A stretch of 64,000 bases of DNA from Planctomycetia bacterium (GTDB lineage Bacteria > Planctomycetota > Planctomycetia > Pirellulales > UBA1268): contig JAPLNR010000064.1 of NCBI GenBank assembly GCA_026401035.1, positions 1 to 64,000 on the forward strand, written 5' to 3'. Position numbers and translations under genes: made by a program. Within the stretch, counting starts at the first letter, position 1; every line of letters starts with the position of its first letter. The notes under the pieces were generated by a model. That model did no database searches. It was not told where the DNA came from and saw only the letters and a list, made by a program, of their open reading frames with translations. Shown here piece by piece: positions 52,591 to 62,983 of this stretch.

Positions 52591-53716
52591 TCATTCGTCG
52601 CCGCCGGACTGCGGGGCGGAGCCCGAGGCCTTCCATTTGAGGAAGGCGTCGAGAAAGCCGTCGATGTTGCCGTCGAGCACGCTCTGGAAGTTGCCCACGT
52701 AGTGGCCGGTGCGCTGGTCCTTCACCCGCTGGTCGGGATGAAGGAAATAGTTGCGAATCTGCGACCCAAACCCCGTCTTGGGCTGCAGTTTGTAGCGGGC
52801 GAGTTGCTCCGCCTCCCGCTTTTCCTCCTCGAGCCGCGCGATCCGCGACCGGAGCATCTTGATCGCTGTCGCCCGGTTCTTGTGCTGGCTGCGTTCGCTC
52901 TGGCACTGCACGACGATGCCGGTGGGGAAGTGGGTGAGCCGGATGGCGCTCGAGGTCTTGTTGACGTGCTGGCCGCCGGCGCCGCTCGCGCGAAAGACGT
53001 CTTCGCGGATATCCTCGTCGTTGAGTTCGACTTCCGTGTCGTCGTCGGCGATCTCGGGCGAGACGTCGACGGCTGCGAAGCTCGTCTGCCGCTTGCCTTC
53101 GGCGTTGAACGGGCTGATCCGCACGAGCCGGTGGATGCCGGTCTCCCCCTTCAGGTAGCCGTAGGCCCATGGGCCGCGGATCGCGACGGTGGCGCTCTGG
53201 ATGCCGGCGACGGCGTCGTCCTGCCGGTCCAGCAGTTCGACGTCGAAATCCCGTTTTGCCGCCCAGGCCGAATACATCCGCAACAGCATCTCGGCCCAGT
53301 CGTTGGCATCGGTGCCGCCGTCCCGGGCATTGATCGACACGATTGCATCGGCAGCGTCGTGGGGACCGGAAAGCAGTGAGGCGAGTTCGAGTGCGGCGAC
53401 GAGCTTTTCGAGCCGGTCGGTCTCCTGGGCGAGTTCCGGCTCAAGCGACCCGTCTTCACGGGCGAGTTCTTCGAGAGCCTCGAGGTCGCGGCTGACCGCG
53501 AGCGCCTCGTCGAGCGGCTTCAGGATCGAATTGACGCTTTTCAGCTCGGCGACGGTGGCCTGGGCCTTCTCGTTGTTGTCCCAGAAATTCGCCTGCCCCA
53601 TCGCATCTTCGATGCGCGCGGCAGACCGCTTGCGACCCTCCCAGTCAAAGAGAGTCTCGGAGTTGGAGGAGTCGGGTCCGGATCGTTTCGGCGCGGTTGA
53701 GAAGAGCTGTATCCAT
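52591..53716 (-). CDS. prfB: Peptide chain release factor 2, with programmed +1 frameshift
   Basis: Two frames make one 374-aa protein. The first 23 codons from the ATG at 53716 encode MDTALLNRAETIRTRLLQLR and DSL, then an in-frame TGA at 53647-53645. Read in the +1 frame after CTT (CTTTGAC), translation continues with D-W-E-G-R-K to the stop at 52591. The body has the RF2 SPF (here ISPFNAEG), the GGQ motif (ASGAGGQHVNK) and the C-terminal domain. The slip is the known RF2 autoregulatory CUU-UGA-C site; the usual upstream SD-like AGGGGG is not obvious here. Terminates at UAA/UGA. Confidence 0.95.
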
Positions 53717-53829
53717 GTGGGCAATTCTACGGGTCAGCGGGGTCGCGGAGAAGCCAGGCAGTGTGGCCCGGCCGAAGCAGTGCCGCGAGCCCTCCTTTCG
53801 CGCCTTCGTGTTGAAGGCCTCGAGGCAGC

Positions 53830-54963
53830 TCACATCCGCTCGATGCGGTTGCCGGGCAGGCGGCGGACGAGCCGGCGCATCTCCAGCACGCTGAGCGTGG
53901 AGAGCACCTGCGAGGGGGCGAGGCTTACCGTTTCGAGGATGTCGTCGACCGTTACCGATCCCCGGCCGACGCAGTCGAGCACGCTCCGCTCCACGGACCC
54001 CAGCTGCAGTTCGGCCGCGCTCTCGACCGGCGTCCCTTCGGGGGTCGTCGCCGTCTCGAAGAGCGGCCCGAATTCCTCGAGCACATCATCCACCCCCTGG
54101 ACGAGTTTCGCGCCGTCGCGGATCAGCGCATGGCAGCCGCGGGACATCCGGCAGTCGATCGGCCCCGGCACGGCGAAGACCTCACGGCCCTGCTCGCCCG
54201 CCAGCCGCGCCGTGATCAGCGCCCCCGACCGCTCCGAGGCCTGCACCACGATCGTGCCGAGCGACATCCCCGACACGATCCGATTCCGTTGGGGAAACGC
54301 CCCGCCGAACGGCTCGCTCAAGGGGGGCGCCTCGCTGATCAGGGCCCCATGGCGGACGACCTCGGCCGCAAGCTCCTCGTGCTCGGGCGGATAGACGTTG
54401 AGCACTCCGCTGCCGAGCACCCCGACCGTGCGGCCCCCGGCGGCAATCGCACCGCGGTGGGCTGCGGCATCGATTCCGCGGGCCAACCCGCTAACGACCG
54501 TATAGCCAGCCCGGGCAAGGCTGCCGCCGAGTTGTTCGGCGATCCGGAGTCCATACGGGGTGGCATGCCGCGCGCCGACGACCGCCACGGCCAGCGCGTC
54601 ACAGGGAAGGATCGCGCCACGGACGAAGAGCAGGCCGGGCGGATCGTCGATTCGCGAGAGCAGCGGCGGATAGCCGGCGCTCCCCTCGAGGACGATCTCC
54701 ACCGCGTGCTTCACGCACAGCGCGATCACGTCGTCGGCCGTCGGATCGGTGGCGAGCGTTGGGATCAGTTTGGAAAGTTTCGGGCCGATCCTGCCGACCG
54801 CCCGAAGCTCGTCAGGGCAGGCGGCGAAGACGCCGGCCGGCGTGTCGAACCGTTCGAGGAGGAGTTTGCGGAGCCGGGCACCGATGCCGGGCACGCAGGC
54901 GAGGCGGACATGATCCCGTAGATGCTCAAACGCGGCACGGGCTTCATCGGGTGCGGAAGGCAT
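53830..54963 (-). CDS. dprA: DNA-processing protein DprA
   Basis: 377 aa from the ATG at 54963. Binds incoming single-stranded DNA and loads RecA in transformation. The Rossmann-like core is intact: VVGARHATPYGLRIAEQLGG, then SGLARGIDAAAHRGAIAAGG and TVGVLGSGVLNVYPPEHEEL, PRNRIVSG-type FPQRNRIVSGMS. An N-terminal HhH-like region and a C-terminal winged helix are both present. Start lies 50 bases before the ferredoxin-side gap; followed by prfB 113 bases downstream. Confidence 0.93.
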   Translation of the reverse strand: MPSAPDEARAAFEHLRDHVRLACVPGIGARLRKLLLERFDTPAGVFAACPDELRAVGRIGPKLSKLIPTLATDPTADDVIALCVKHAVEIVLEGSAGYPPLLSRIDDPPGLLFVRGAILPCDALAVAVVGARHATPYGLRIAEQLGGSLARAGYTVVSGLARGIDAAAHRGAIAAGGRTVGVLGSGVLNVYPPEHEELAAEVVRHGALISEAPPLSEPFGGAFPQRNRIVSGMSLGTIVVQASERSGALITARLAGEQGREVFAVPGPIDCRMSRGCHALIRDGAKLVQGVDDVLEEFGPLFETATTPEGTPVESAAELQLGSVERSVLDCVGRGSVTVDDILETVSLAPSQVLSTLSVLEMRRLVRRLPGNRIERM

Positions 54964-55074
54964 GGAACAACGCGCCTCGCAAAGGATCATACGTGAACAT
55001 TTGTCACGTTGTATCGCGAAGGGCGGTGCGAGTCAAACCGTGAGGATCCGCTTCTGAAACAGGCGATCTCCGGG

Positions 55075-55470
55075 TCAGCCGGCGGCTGCCTTCAGTTCGG
55101 CGAGGTGCTGAGCGGTGTTGACGAGCCGTTCCCAATTTTTCTCGACATATTCCGGCGGGCCGCCGATCTGGGCCACCACCTGGGCGACCTCCTCCGTCGG
55201 CACCATCTCGATCGCGTCCCAGGGGCAGACCTTCAGGTCGTAGGGATTGGACTTCTTGCCCGGGATGTGCACGCACACTTCGCAGCCCACGCACCGCTCG
55301 ATATCGATCTCGCACCAGCTCTGCAGGTTGTGAAACTGGTCGTATTGCTGCACCTTGAAGATGCAGTCGACGGGGCAGACCTCGAGGCACGACTCGCACC
55401 CCGTGCAGTTGTCGGCGTTGATGACGGCCAGTTCTTTCGGCAGTTTCTTGCGGGGGCCTGCTTTTGCCAT
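55075..55470 (-). CDS. Two-cluster 4Fe-4S ferredoxin
   Basis: 131 aa. First cluster Cys22-Cys25-Cys28-Cys32 in CTGCESCLEVCP. The second has Cys60, Cys63, Cys66 and a later Cys82 followed by Pro; the gap of 15 residues between the third and fourth ligands is longer than usual. A basic lead (MAKAGPRKKLPKEL) and a C-terminal helical tail of 40 residues (EVAQVVAQIGGPPEYVEK) are added. Electron carrier; partner unknown. Start ATG at 55470; the frame open beyond it belongs to lysA's shadow. 98 bases after lysA, same strand. Confidence 0.88.
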   Translation of the reverse strand: MAKAGPRKKLPKELAVINADNCTGCESCLEVCPVDCIFKVQQYDQFHNLQSWCEIDIERCVGCEVCVHIPGKKSNPYDLKVCPWDAIEMVPTEEVAQVVAQIGGPPEYVEKNWERLVNTAQHLAELKAAAG

Positions 55471-55568
55471 ATGCGTATGAGATCGACTGGGGAAGGTACG
55501 GAATTCAGTCGGACGGCACTCAAGGTATGGTATCCGGCCCACCGGGCCTGTCCACGGCCCACCAAGGC

Positions 55569-56870
55569 CTAAACGGTTTCCCCACGCACCAAATCCTCGG
55601 GGGTTTGCCGCTTTCGAACGAGCCGGGCCTTTCCGCCGTCGAGGAGCACCTCGGCCGGCAGCGGCTTGGAATTGTAGTTGCTCGCCATCACGAAGCCGTA
55701 GGCCCCGGCAATCTCGATCACGAGGTAATCGCCCACCTGGGCCCGGGGCAGGGCCCGGGTGGCCACGAAGCCGCCGTCGGTCTGCGTAAAGATGTCGCCC
55801 GACTCGCACAAGGGGCCGCCCACCGCCACGTCTTCCAACTGCTGTGCCGCAGCGTCGTCGGCCGGGCAGAGGCTCATCGGATGATAGGCCCCATAGAGCA
55901 CCGGGCGGGCGAGCGTGTTGAATCCCGCATCGACGAGCGTGTATTTCCGGCCACCCTGCTTCTTGATCGCCCGCACCTCGGTGACGAGAAAGCCCGACTC
56001 GGCCGTGAGGTAACGGCCCGGCTCGATCTCGAGGCGGATGCGGTGGCCAAACGTCTGCTCCAGTTTCCTGCGTGTGGCATCCCAGAGCGTGAAGTAGCCG
56101 GAGAGATCGGCGTGCACTTCGCCCGGTTTGTAGGGCACCGGCAGGCCACCGCCGGCGGAGATGGTCGTGAGCGAGCGGCCGATCTCGAGGGCCACCCGCT
56201 CGAGTGCGCCGGCCACCTCGGCCAAATGCGCCAGATCGGTGCCGCTGCCAATGTGCATGTGCAGGCCCGTGACGCAGAGCCCGGCCCACTCGGCGCGGCG
56301 GAGCACGTCGGGAATCTCCTCGTGCCAGATGCCGTGCTTCGAACCCTCGCCGCCGGTGTTGGTCTTCTGGCTGTGACCATGGCCGAAGCCGGGGTTCACG
56401 CGCAGGGTGACGCTCGCACCCGGCACCCGCTCGGCAAGCTGCTCGAGCATGTCGGACGAGCCGCAATTGACGTGGATGCCGAGCTTCGCCACCGCGTCGA
56501 GGCTCTCGCGGTCGAAGATATCGGCCGTGTAGACGATCGGATGGGCCGGCGGCAGGCCGGTGGGATCGGCCGCGCGGTCGGCATGAGCCGTGTAGCCGGC
56601 GGCCAGCGCCCGGTGGATTTCGCCAGTGCTCACGGCATCGACGAGCACGCCCGCGCGGCGGATCAGGTCGAGCACCGCGAGATTGGAGCAGGCCTTCTGG
56701 GCGAACCGCACGGTGTCCCAGGCCGCGAGGTCGCGGCAGCGGCGGCGGATCATCTCCGCGTCGTAGGCGTAGAGCGGCGTGCCATATTCGCGGGCGAGTT
56801 CGGCCACGCCGACGCCGGCGATCTGGTCGCGAAGGCCGTTGGAGTTCATGGGGGTCGTCGTTGTGATCAT
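55569..56870 (-). CDS. lysA: Diaminopimelate decarboxylase
   Basis: 433 aa (an internal ATG at 56849 is an alternative start). Last step of lysine synthesis: meso-DAP to L-lysine with PLP. The Lys in RFAQKACSN (about residue 59) is the PLP site, GGGLPVPY and EPGRYLTAESGF bind the phosphate, and GPLCESGDIF carries the catalytic Cys. The alanine-racemase-like barrel and C-terminal sheet are complete. It is downstream of the 567-aa secreted protein by 25 bases. Confidence 0.94.
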   Translation of the reverse strand: MITTTTPMNSNGLRDQIAGVGVAELAREYGTPLYAYDAEMIRRRCRDLAAWDTVRFAQKACSNLAVLDLIRRAGVLVDAVSTGEIHRALAAGYTAHADRAADPTGLPPAHPIVYTADIFDRESLDAVAKLGIHVNCGSSDMLEQLAERVPGASVTLRVNPGFGHGHSQKTNTGGEGSKHGIWHEEIPDVLRRAEWAGLCVTGLHMHIGSGTDLAHLAEVAGALERVALEIGRSLTTISAGGGLPVPYKPGEVHADLSGYFTLWDATRRKLEQTFGHRIRLEIEPGRYLTAESGFLVTEVRAIKKQGGRKYTLVDAGFNTLARPVLYGAYHPMSLCPADDAAAQQLEDVAVGGPLCESGDIFTQTDGGFVATRALPRAQVGDYLVIEIAGAYGFVMASNYNSKPLPAEVLLDGGKARLVRKRQTPEDLVRGETV

Positions 56871-56895
56871 TGGGTGTTTTTGACGGGAGTGGGCA

Positions 56896-58599
56896 CTAGC
56901 GAGGGAGCGGCACGGATCCCGGGATCGGGAATCCCGGTGGGAGTTGTGGCAGCGGCACGCCGGCGGGACCGGCCGGCGCCGCCGGGGCGCCGCTCAGAGT
57001 GGCCACGGCCTTGAGCACGCCGGCATCCGCCGAAAGCCGCGTGACGAGGCCACGGTCGATCGGCCGCACGAAGAGTTGCAACAGCGACGAGTCGGCCGTG
57101 TCGGCCCGTTCGGCGGCAGCGAGGATCTGCGGCCCCGCGCCCCGATCCGCCGCGTAGCCGAGCACGCGGTTCAGCGCCACCTGCACATTGGCGATCGGCT
57201 TCGCCTCCGGATCCGCGCGGCCGCTGGCCGCCAGCGCCGCCGTGATGCGTTGCTGCAGGTCGCCGCCGACGAGCACGAAGGCATACTCATCGGCGACGGC
57301 GAGCGTGAGATCGAGCGACTTCCCGAGCTGTTTGGCAACCGGCGAGTCGCCGAGTTCGACGGCGATCGTATGGAGATTGGCGGGGCCCGCCTTGCCGCTG
57401 TCGAATTTCACGCTGACACCGGCGGGCAGCCCGGCCTGAGGGCCAAACATCTTCTTCACCCGCTGCTCGAGTGCCGCGCCATCCTTCACCCGCACACCGG
57501 CCGTGATGGCCGGCAGCGGCGCCTGCTCGGAGCTGGTAGTCGTGTCGACCGCCACGGCGGCGTCGATGCCGCCGCTCTTGAGCGTGGCGGACAACAGTTC
57601 GCGGAGGAGGCTCGCGATCGTGCGGGTGAGCGGATCGGCGCTCTCCTTTGGCAACGACTGGTCGAGCGCCTCCATCACCTGCGCCTGGGTGGCTTCGGAT
57701 ACCGACTGCGCCACATAGCCGCGGATCGCCGGGCTCTTGCCGTTGGCCGCCGCCGGCGTGGCCACCGTGAGCGTGCCGTTACCGGCCGCCGCAAACGCCG
57801 TCGCCGACACCGATCCCGCCAACGCCACCGAACGATTCTCCACGAAGACGGTATTGCTCTCGGCGTCGATCGACAGGCCCAGCGAGAGCGACTCCGTCTG
57901 CCGCAGACCCGCCAGCCCGGCCTTCAGCGCATCGGTGTCGACCGGTTGGCCCTGCGCGGCCGAAGCGGCCGACGCCTGCTCGAGCGCGGATTCGAGCTGC
58001 TTGCGCACGGCGGCCGACATCCGGCCCGGAAAGACCTCCACGCCGAGCGTGTAGTCCTTGGCGACGGCCGCCAGCGCCGGCCCGGGATCGGCCGCACCGC
58101 CCGGCATGCCGACAGGCGCGATCACGGCCCAGCCGTCGCGTTCGGTGATCTCGAGCAGCAGGCCGCTCGGCAGCGTGATCCGCCGCTTGGTGCCGTCGGT
58201 TTCCACCGGACCGGTCACGGACTGCAGCGATGCAAGCAGTTTGTCGAGGTCCTTGACGGGCACGAATCCGTGCAGGGCGATGTCGGTGCCGTCGCTGGTG
58301 ACCACCGCCCCGAGAGGTCGCTTCACGTCGAGTCCGCTGAGACCGCGGCCCTGCGTGGCGAGCAGCAGCACCGATTCGAGCATGCCGGCGAGGCCGGGGT
58401 TGTCGATCTGGTTGCCAAGCCAGCCGAGCTGCTTCTTGAGATCGCCATAGCTGTCGAACGCGGCGACGAGCAGCACCGTGCGTTCGGCCGCCGCGGCGCG
58501 GGAGCGGCCGCCTGCCGACAGCAGGCAGGCGAGGCTGCAGGCGGCGACGATACAGCCGTGCAGGATGTTGATCGACCGACCGCGGCGTGGCAAACGCAT
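56896..58599 (-). CDS. Secreted protein of unknown function
   Basis: 567 aa. Signal peptide residues 1-38 (HGCIVAACSLACLLSAGG, then RAAAAE). The body has a repeat: GDLKKQLGWLGNQIDNPGLA near the N-terminus, a charged coiled region (RKQLESALEQASAASA), and beta-rich blocks (GRMSAAV, KADFVRG). The layout resembles planctomycetal DUF-type solute proteins with internal duplication, but I cannot name it. It precedes lysA by 25 bases, so the two share a transcript; no functional link is apparent. The C-terminus is Pro/Gly-rich. Confidence 0.6.
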   Translation of the reverse strand: MRLPRRGRSINILHGCIVAACSLACLLSAGGRSRAAAAERTVLLVAAFDSYGDLKKQLGWLGNQIDNPGLAGMLESVLLLATQGRGLSGLDVKRPLGAVVTSDGTDIALHGFVPVKDLDKLLASLQSVTGPVETDGTKRRITLPSGLLLEITERDGWAVIAPVGMPGGAADPGPALAAVAKDYTLGVEVFPGRMSAAVRKQLESALEQASAASAAQGQPVDTDALKAGLAGLRQTESLSLGLSIDAESNTVFVENRSVALAGSVSATAFAAAGNGTLTVATPAAANGKSPAIRGYVAQSVSEATQAQVMEALDQSLPKESADPLTRTIASLLRELLSATLKSGGIDAAVAVDTTTSSEQAPLPAITAGVRVKDGAALEQRVKKMFGPQAGLPAGVSVKFDSGKAGPANLHTIAVELGDSPVAKQLGKSLDLTLAVADEYAFVLVGGDLQQRITAALAASGRADPEAKPIANVQVALNRVLGYAADRGAGPQILAAAERADTADSSLLQLFVRPIDRGLVTRLSADAGVLKAVATLSGAPAAPAGPAGVPLPQLPPGFPIPGSVPLPR

Positions 58600-58729
58600 G
58601 GCAAAGGGCTCCTTCGGTGGGAAGTCGGGCCCTGCAGTTTAGCAGGTGCGCCGGAGGCTTGGTGGTTCGCGGCGCGCCGGCGCCCGACTGCATACCGGCG
58701 GCCCGCGAAAACCGGTATTCTCCACCGGC

Positions 58730-59638
58730 ATGCAGCCCAGCGAAGAGTCTTTCGACCGGCGTCTCGATCTGCCATCGGCGCCGCCGCTGCGGCCACGCTG
58801 GCGGCTGCGGCCGCAGGCGCTGCTCTATCTCGCGACGGCCGCCACGACGTTCGCGGCCGGGGTGGCCGGCTGGCAGCCGCTGGTGCTCGGGCTCGACGAT
58901 CAGCTGGCGGAGCAGATCGGACCGCACTGGCAGCGGGGGCTCGTCTACATGATCGCCGTGATGGCGGTGCTGTCGGCGCACGAGGCCGGCCACTTCATCG
59001 CCGCGCGGCTGCACCGCATTCCGGCGACGCTCCCCTTTTTCATTCCCGTGCCCGTGCTGCTCACCGGCACGCTCGGCGCGGTGATCGGCATGGAGGGCTC
59101 GCGGGCCAGCCGCCGGCAACTCTTCGACATCGCGATCGCCGGGCCGATCGCGGGTCTCGTCGTCGCCCTGCCGGTGCTGGCCGCCGGCATGCTCTTCGGG
59201 ACGGCCGCCGCCAACAGCCCGTTTGCCACCCCGCCGGTCGCGCAGTGGATGCTGCGGCTCCTGCGGCCCGACATCGCCGCGGCTGGGAGCATCGAGCCCA
59301 ACGCCCTCTTCATGGCCGGCTGGGTGGGCCTGCTCGTCACCGGACTCAACATGATCCCCGTCAGCCAGCTCGATGGCGGCCATGTGAGCTTCGCCATCTT
59401 CGGCGCGCGGGCCAACTGGATCGCCCGCGCCATCCTGCTCCTGTCGATCGCGGCCATCGTCGTGCTCGGCCGCTACAACTGGATCGCGATGGTCGTGATC
59501 GTGGCGCTCATGGGCACCGACCATCCGCCGATTCGTGATGACGGTCGGCCGCTGGGCCTCGCGCGGACGATGCTCGGCCTCTTCTCCCTGCTGATCCCGA
59601 TCGTCACGTTCATGCCCGAACCGCTGTTGATCGATTGA
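58730..59638 (+). CDS. Site-2 protease-like M50 membrane metalloprotease
   Basis: 302 aa from the ATG at 58730. HEAGH zinc motif at residues 84-88 within a transmembrane helix, second motif NMIPVSQLDGGH near 225, several hydrophobic segments (about 31-50, 70-95, 130-160, 205-230, 245-290). This matches the minimal S2P/DUF family that cleaves membrane-bound regulators or signal remnants. The PDZ domain of larger S2P homologues is absent. Divergent from the secreted protein gene at 58599. Confidence 0.9.
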   Translation: MQPSEESFDRRLDLPSAPPLRPRWRLRPQALLYLATAATTFAAGVAGWQPLVLGLDDQLAEQIGPHWQRGLVYMIAVMAVLSAHEAGHFIAARLHRIPATLPFFIPVPVLLTGTLGAVIGMEGSRASRRQLFDIAIAGPIAGLVVALPVLAAGMLFGTAAANSPFATPPVAQWMLRLLRPDIAAAGSIEPNALFMAGWVGLLVTGLNMIPVSQLDGGHVSFAIFGARANWIARAILLLSIAAIVVLGRYNWIAMVVIVALMGTDHPPIRDDGRPLGLARTMLGLFSLLIPIVTFMPEPLLID

Positions 59639-59649
59639 GATCGGGCCGG

Positions 59650-61509
59650 TCAGTCGGCCGCGGCCCGCCGCAGAGAGACCGTCAGCGCGCCGTCGTTGTC
59701 GGCCAGCTGCGTCCAGTCGTCGGCGCAGCGCAGGAAGAGCTGCCCGTCGGACGGAGCCACGAACGTGCCTGTCGAGCCGAGCGGAATCTCCGCGCCGAGC
59801 GCGTAGTCGTGAAACACCGCGCCCACGAGCCCGCCGTGGCCGGCGCCGTCGCCGGCGGCAGACTGCGGCTGGCCCGCCTGCGCCGTCCGCCATGTGCCCT
59901 CGGCCGTCAGTTCGTATGTCACGCCCTGTTCCAGACGTAGGCCGCTCGCCTGCCAGCCGCCCGCCGCCCGCACCGTGGCCTTCAGGCTGCCGCCGGCCGG
60001 GAGCGCACGAAACTTCGCCTTCCATGGCCAGGCGGCGAGATCCGCGCGAAAGCCATTGCCGACCGTTTTCAGGAACTGGTCGTATTCGAACGAGACTTCC
60101 CTGGCGACCGGGCCGTAGACCGACTCGAACGACACGTCGGGCCGCTCTTCCATCAGCGCGATCGCCAGCGGCTTGAAGCGGTCGGCATAGTTGGGGTTGT
60201 TGGCGAGCATGTGGCAGAGGGCCCACCGCCAGGCGTAGTCCTGCCACGTGCCCGACGGCGTCCGCCCCGGCACGGCGATCTCGAGCAGGCCCCGCTTCGG
60301 TTCGGCCTTCTGCAAATACGCCATCACGCCGGGCCCGACGTCGACCGCCTGCTGCCCCTCCCGCCAGTAGTTGCCCATCTCAGCCACGCCTTCGGCGAGC
60401 CACGTGGGGCCGGTCGATCCGAAAGCGAGGTGGCAGAAGCCGTGCGTGCACTCGTGCTGGATTACGCCGTGGTCGGCGCAGGAATAGAGCGTCGCCTTCC
60501 GCTGGTCGCCGAGCGACGCGTTGAAGCAGACGCCGGCCTGCTCCCGGATCTTGGCGACGCCGTCGGGCTCCGGGAGCGTGCCGGCGGGCCAGACCGCGAG
60601 ATCATGGACGACGAATCCCTCGACCACGCCCCGCGGCCCGCGACCGAAATAGCGCTCGAGCAGGCCGGCCATCCGTTCGAGCTTGTCGAGAATGATCCGC
60701 GCCTCGCGGTCGGAGACGTCCGACAGAAAGGCGAAGTGCGGTGAACGGATCAGCCGCGGCTCCTGCTTCGGCTCGGCGGAGAGGCCGCGGTATTTGTTGG
60801 CCAGCGCATCGTCGCCACGTTCCTCGAGGGCGGTGCCGGCGACGTTCTCGACGACGAGCGACTTGGCGACCACGTCGCCGGTGTCGAGCCGCACCGCGTC
60901 GAGGCTCACGATCTTCGCCCCCGGCTCGATCCGCCGCAGGTCGCTGCTCTTCAGCCGGCCCGTGGCGGTCTTGGCCAGCCTGAAGGAGAGCGTGGTCTTG
61001 CGGTGAAACGCGGCCGCATCCGGCAGTTGCACCACCAGGCGGCCCTTCGACGCCTGCTTGACGGCGGCCGTGACCCCGCAGTCGGCGAAGTCCGTCGGGC
61101 TCTGCGGCTCGTCGGCCATCGTCACCCCGGCCTGCGCCTCGTCGGCATCGATGAGCGTCAGTGCGACCACGTCTGCGTCGGCCTTGCCGCCGCGATTGAG
61201 CCGCGTGTGGAAACGGACCATCTGTCCGGGCTTGAGTTTTGCGATCTCGAACACGCCGGCGATCTCGATCTCCGCCGGGAAGGCGAGCAGCGTGCCGTCG
61301 GCGAGCGCCACGCCCCGTTCGTCGTTGGCCTGAACGCGGACCTCGACGCGGCCGCCGGCGTCGTCACGCACGGTGAGCCGCCCCGCCGCGACGGCTTCGA
61401 CGGTGCCGGTGAGTCGCAACTGCTCGGTGGCCGTGAGCTGCGCGGCGAGCGGCGCCGCAACCGCTGCCTGAATCAGGCCGGCAGCCATCCATGCCATGTG
61501 TGTTCGCAA
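59650..61509 (-). CDS. Secreted gluzincin with LecA-like C-terminal domain
   Basis: 619 aa. Signal peptide residues 1-23 ([14 protein letters not shown]). The zinc site is HECTH at 352-356 with Glu373 in WLAEGVAEM, as in MA-clan peptidases. The last 130 residues ([48 protein letters not shown]) resemble a PA-IL/LecA-type beta-sandwich lectin. Before the catalytic part lies a beta-rich domain of unknown kind. Probably an exported peptidase or binding protein. Convergent with the M50 protease gene. Confidence 0.75.
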   Translation of the reverse strand: MRTHMAWMAAGLIQAAVAAPLAAQLTATEQLRLTGTVEAVAAGRLTVRDDAGGRVEVRVQANDERGVALADGTLLAFPAEIEIAGVFEIAKLKPGQMVRFHTRLNRGGKADADVVALTLIDADEAQAGVTMADEPQSPTDFADCGVTAAVKQASKGRLVVQLPDAAAFHRKTTLSFRLAKTATGRLKSSDLRRIEPGAKIVSLDAVRLDTGDVVAKSLVVENVAGTALEERGDDALANKYRGLSAEPKQEPRLIRSPHFAFLSDVSDREARIILDKLERMAGLLERYFGRGPRGVVEGFVVHDLAVWPAGTLPEPDGVAKIREQAGVCFNASLGDQRKATLYSCADHGVIQHECTHGFCHLAFGSTGPTWLAEGVAEMGNYWREGQQAVDVGPGVMAYLQKAEPKRGLLEIAVPGRTPSGTWQDYAWRWALCHMLANNPNYADRFKPLAIALMEERPDVSFESVYGPVAREVSFEYDQFLKTVGNGFRADLAAWPWKAKFRALPAGGSLKATVRAAGGWQASGLRLEQGVTYELTAEGTWRTAQAGQPQSAAGDGAGHGGLVGAVFHDYALGAEIPLGSTGTFVAPSDGQLFLRCADDWTQLADNDGALTVSLRRAAAD

Positions 61510-61689
61510 GGCCGCGCCTCCGGAGAGTGTTCGGCCTACAGTCTATGGCAGCGCACGTTCCGGGATGGCCGGGGAAAAACCCGCCGCCCGCGAGCCTGCC
61601 GTGGCTGTTCGTTGACGCTGGCCGTCCGGCGTTCCACAATTCGACATCGGATCCGGACCATCGCCCCGCACGCTTTCAGGAGGATCGCC

Positions 61690-62973
61690 GTGAGCATCGC
61701 ATCGCAAGGCACACCCAATTTCGTGGAGCAGGACGATCCCGAGGTGTGGTCGGCCATCGCCGCGGAGCAGACCCGCCAGCAGGAAGGCCTGGAGATGATC
61801 GCCAGCGAAAACTTCACGAGCCCCGCCGTGATGCAGGCGGTTGGCAGCGTGCTGACCAATAAATATGCCGAGGGCTACCCCGGCCACCGCTACTACGGCG
61901 GCTGCGAGTTTGTCGACAAGGTCGAGGACCTCGCCCGCGAGCGGCTCAAGGCCCTCTTCGGGGCCGAGCACGTCAACGTGCAGCCACATTCGGGCAGCCA
62001 GGCCAACTCCGCCGTCTATCTCATGGCGATCCAGCCCGGCGACACCGTGCTCGCCTTCGACCTGGCCCACGGCGGCCATCTCACCCACGGCATGAAGCTC
62101 AACAGCTCCGGCATCCTCTATCGCTTCGTCCACTACGGTGTCCGCCGCGACAACCATCTGCTCGACTTCGACCAGATCGCGAGCCTGGCCCGGGAGCACA
62201 AGCCGAAACTCATCATCGCCGGTGCGAGCGCCTACCCGCGCGAGATCCCGCACGGCCGCTTCGCCGAGATCGCCCGCGAGGTGGGGGCCAAACTGATGGT
62301 CGACATGGCCCACTACGCGGGGCTCGTCGCCGCCGGCATCCACGACAACCCGGTGCCCGTCGCCGACTTCGTCACGAGCACCACCCACAAGACGCTCCGC
62401 GGACCCCGCGGCGGCATCGCGATGTGCCGTGCCGAAAATGCCAAGGCGCTCGACCGCTCGGTGTTTCCGGGGACGCAGGGCGGTCCGTTGATGCACGTCA
62501 TCGCCGGAAAGGCCGTGGCGTTTGCCGAGGCGCTCAAGCCCGACTTCAAGCAGTATGCGCAGCAGGTGGTCGAAAACGCCCGCCTGCTCGCGGCGGAATT
62601 GGCCGCCGGCGGCGTGAAGCTCGTGAGCGGCGGCACCGACAACCACCTCATGCTCGTCGACGTCACGCCGCTGGGCATCGGCGGCAAGCTCGCCGAGGAG
62701 ACGCTCGACCGCTGCGGCATCACCTGCAACAAGAACATGATCCCGTTCGACGAGCGGAAGCCGATGGATCCCTCCGGCATCCGGCTCGGCACACCGGCGC
62801 TCACGACCCGCGGCATGGGCACCGACGAGATGAAGCAGGTCGCGGCCTGGATCCTCCGCGTGCTCAAGGCCCCGACCGACGAGAAGGTGCTCGAGTCGAC
62901 GAAGCGCGACGTCGCGGAGCTCGCCGAACAGTTTCCCGTCCCGGCCGCGAAGCTCGAGCCGACCGAAAGGTGA
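61690..62973 (+). CDS. glyA: Serine hydroxymethyltransferase
   Basis: 427 aa, GTG start at 61690 with a perfect AGGAGG. PLP enzyme: serine and tetrahydrofolate to glycine and methylene-THF. Lys234 in [13 protein letters not shown] holds PLP, and [13 protein letters not shown] and [11 protein letters not shown] are the substrate loops. Length as expected. It is followed after ten bases by aguB and aguA, an operon that pairs one-carbon and polyamine metabolism. Confidence 0.97.
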   Translation: MSIASQGTPNFVEQDDPEVWSAIAAEQTRQQEGLEMIASENFTSPAVMQAVGSVLTNKYAEGYPGHRYYGGCEFVDKVEDLARERLKALFGAEHVNVQPHSGSQANSAVYLMAIQPGDTVLAFDLAHGGHLTHGMKLNSSGILYRFVHYGVRRDNHLLDFDQIASLAREHKPKLIIAGASAYPREIPHGRFAEIAREVGAKLMVDMAHYAGLVAAGIHDNPVPVADFVTSTTHKTLRGPRGGIAMCRAENAKALDRSVFPGTQGGPLMHVIAGKAVAFAEALKPDFKQYAQQVVENARLLAAELAAGGVKLVSGGTDNHLMLVDVTPLGIGGKLAEETLDRCGITCNKNMIPFDERKPMDPSGIRLGTPALTTRGMGTDEMKQVAAWILRVLKAPTDEKVLESTKRDVAELAEQFPVPAAKLEPTER

Positions 62974-62983
62974 GCGGTCGATC

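Noticed and set aside
57779-60247. A minus-strand 822-codon open frame
   Set aside because: It overlaps the M50 protease, the secreted protein and the gluzincin in other frames; it mixes unrelated shadows and has no signature.
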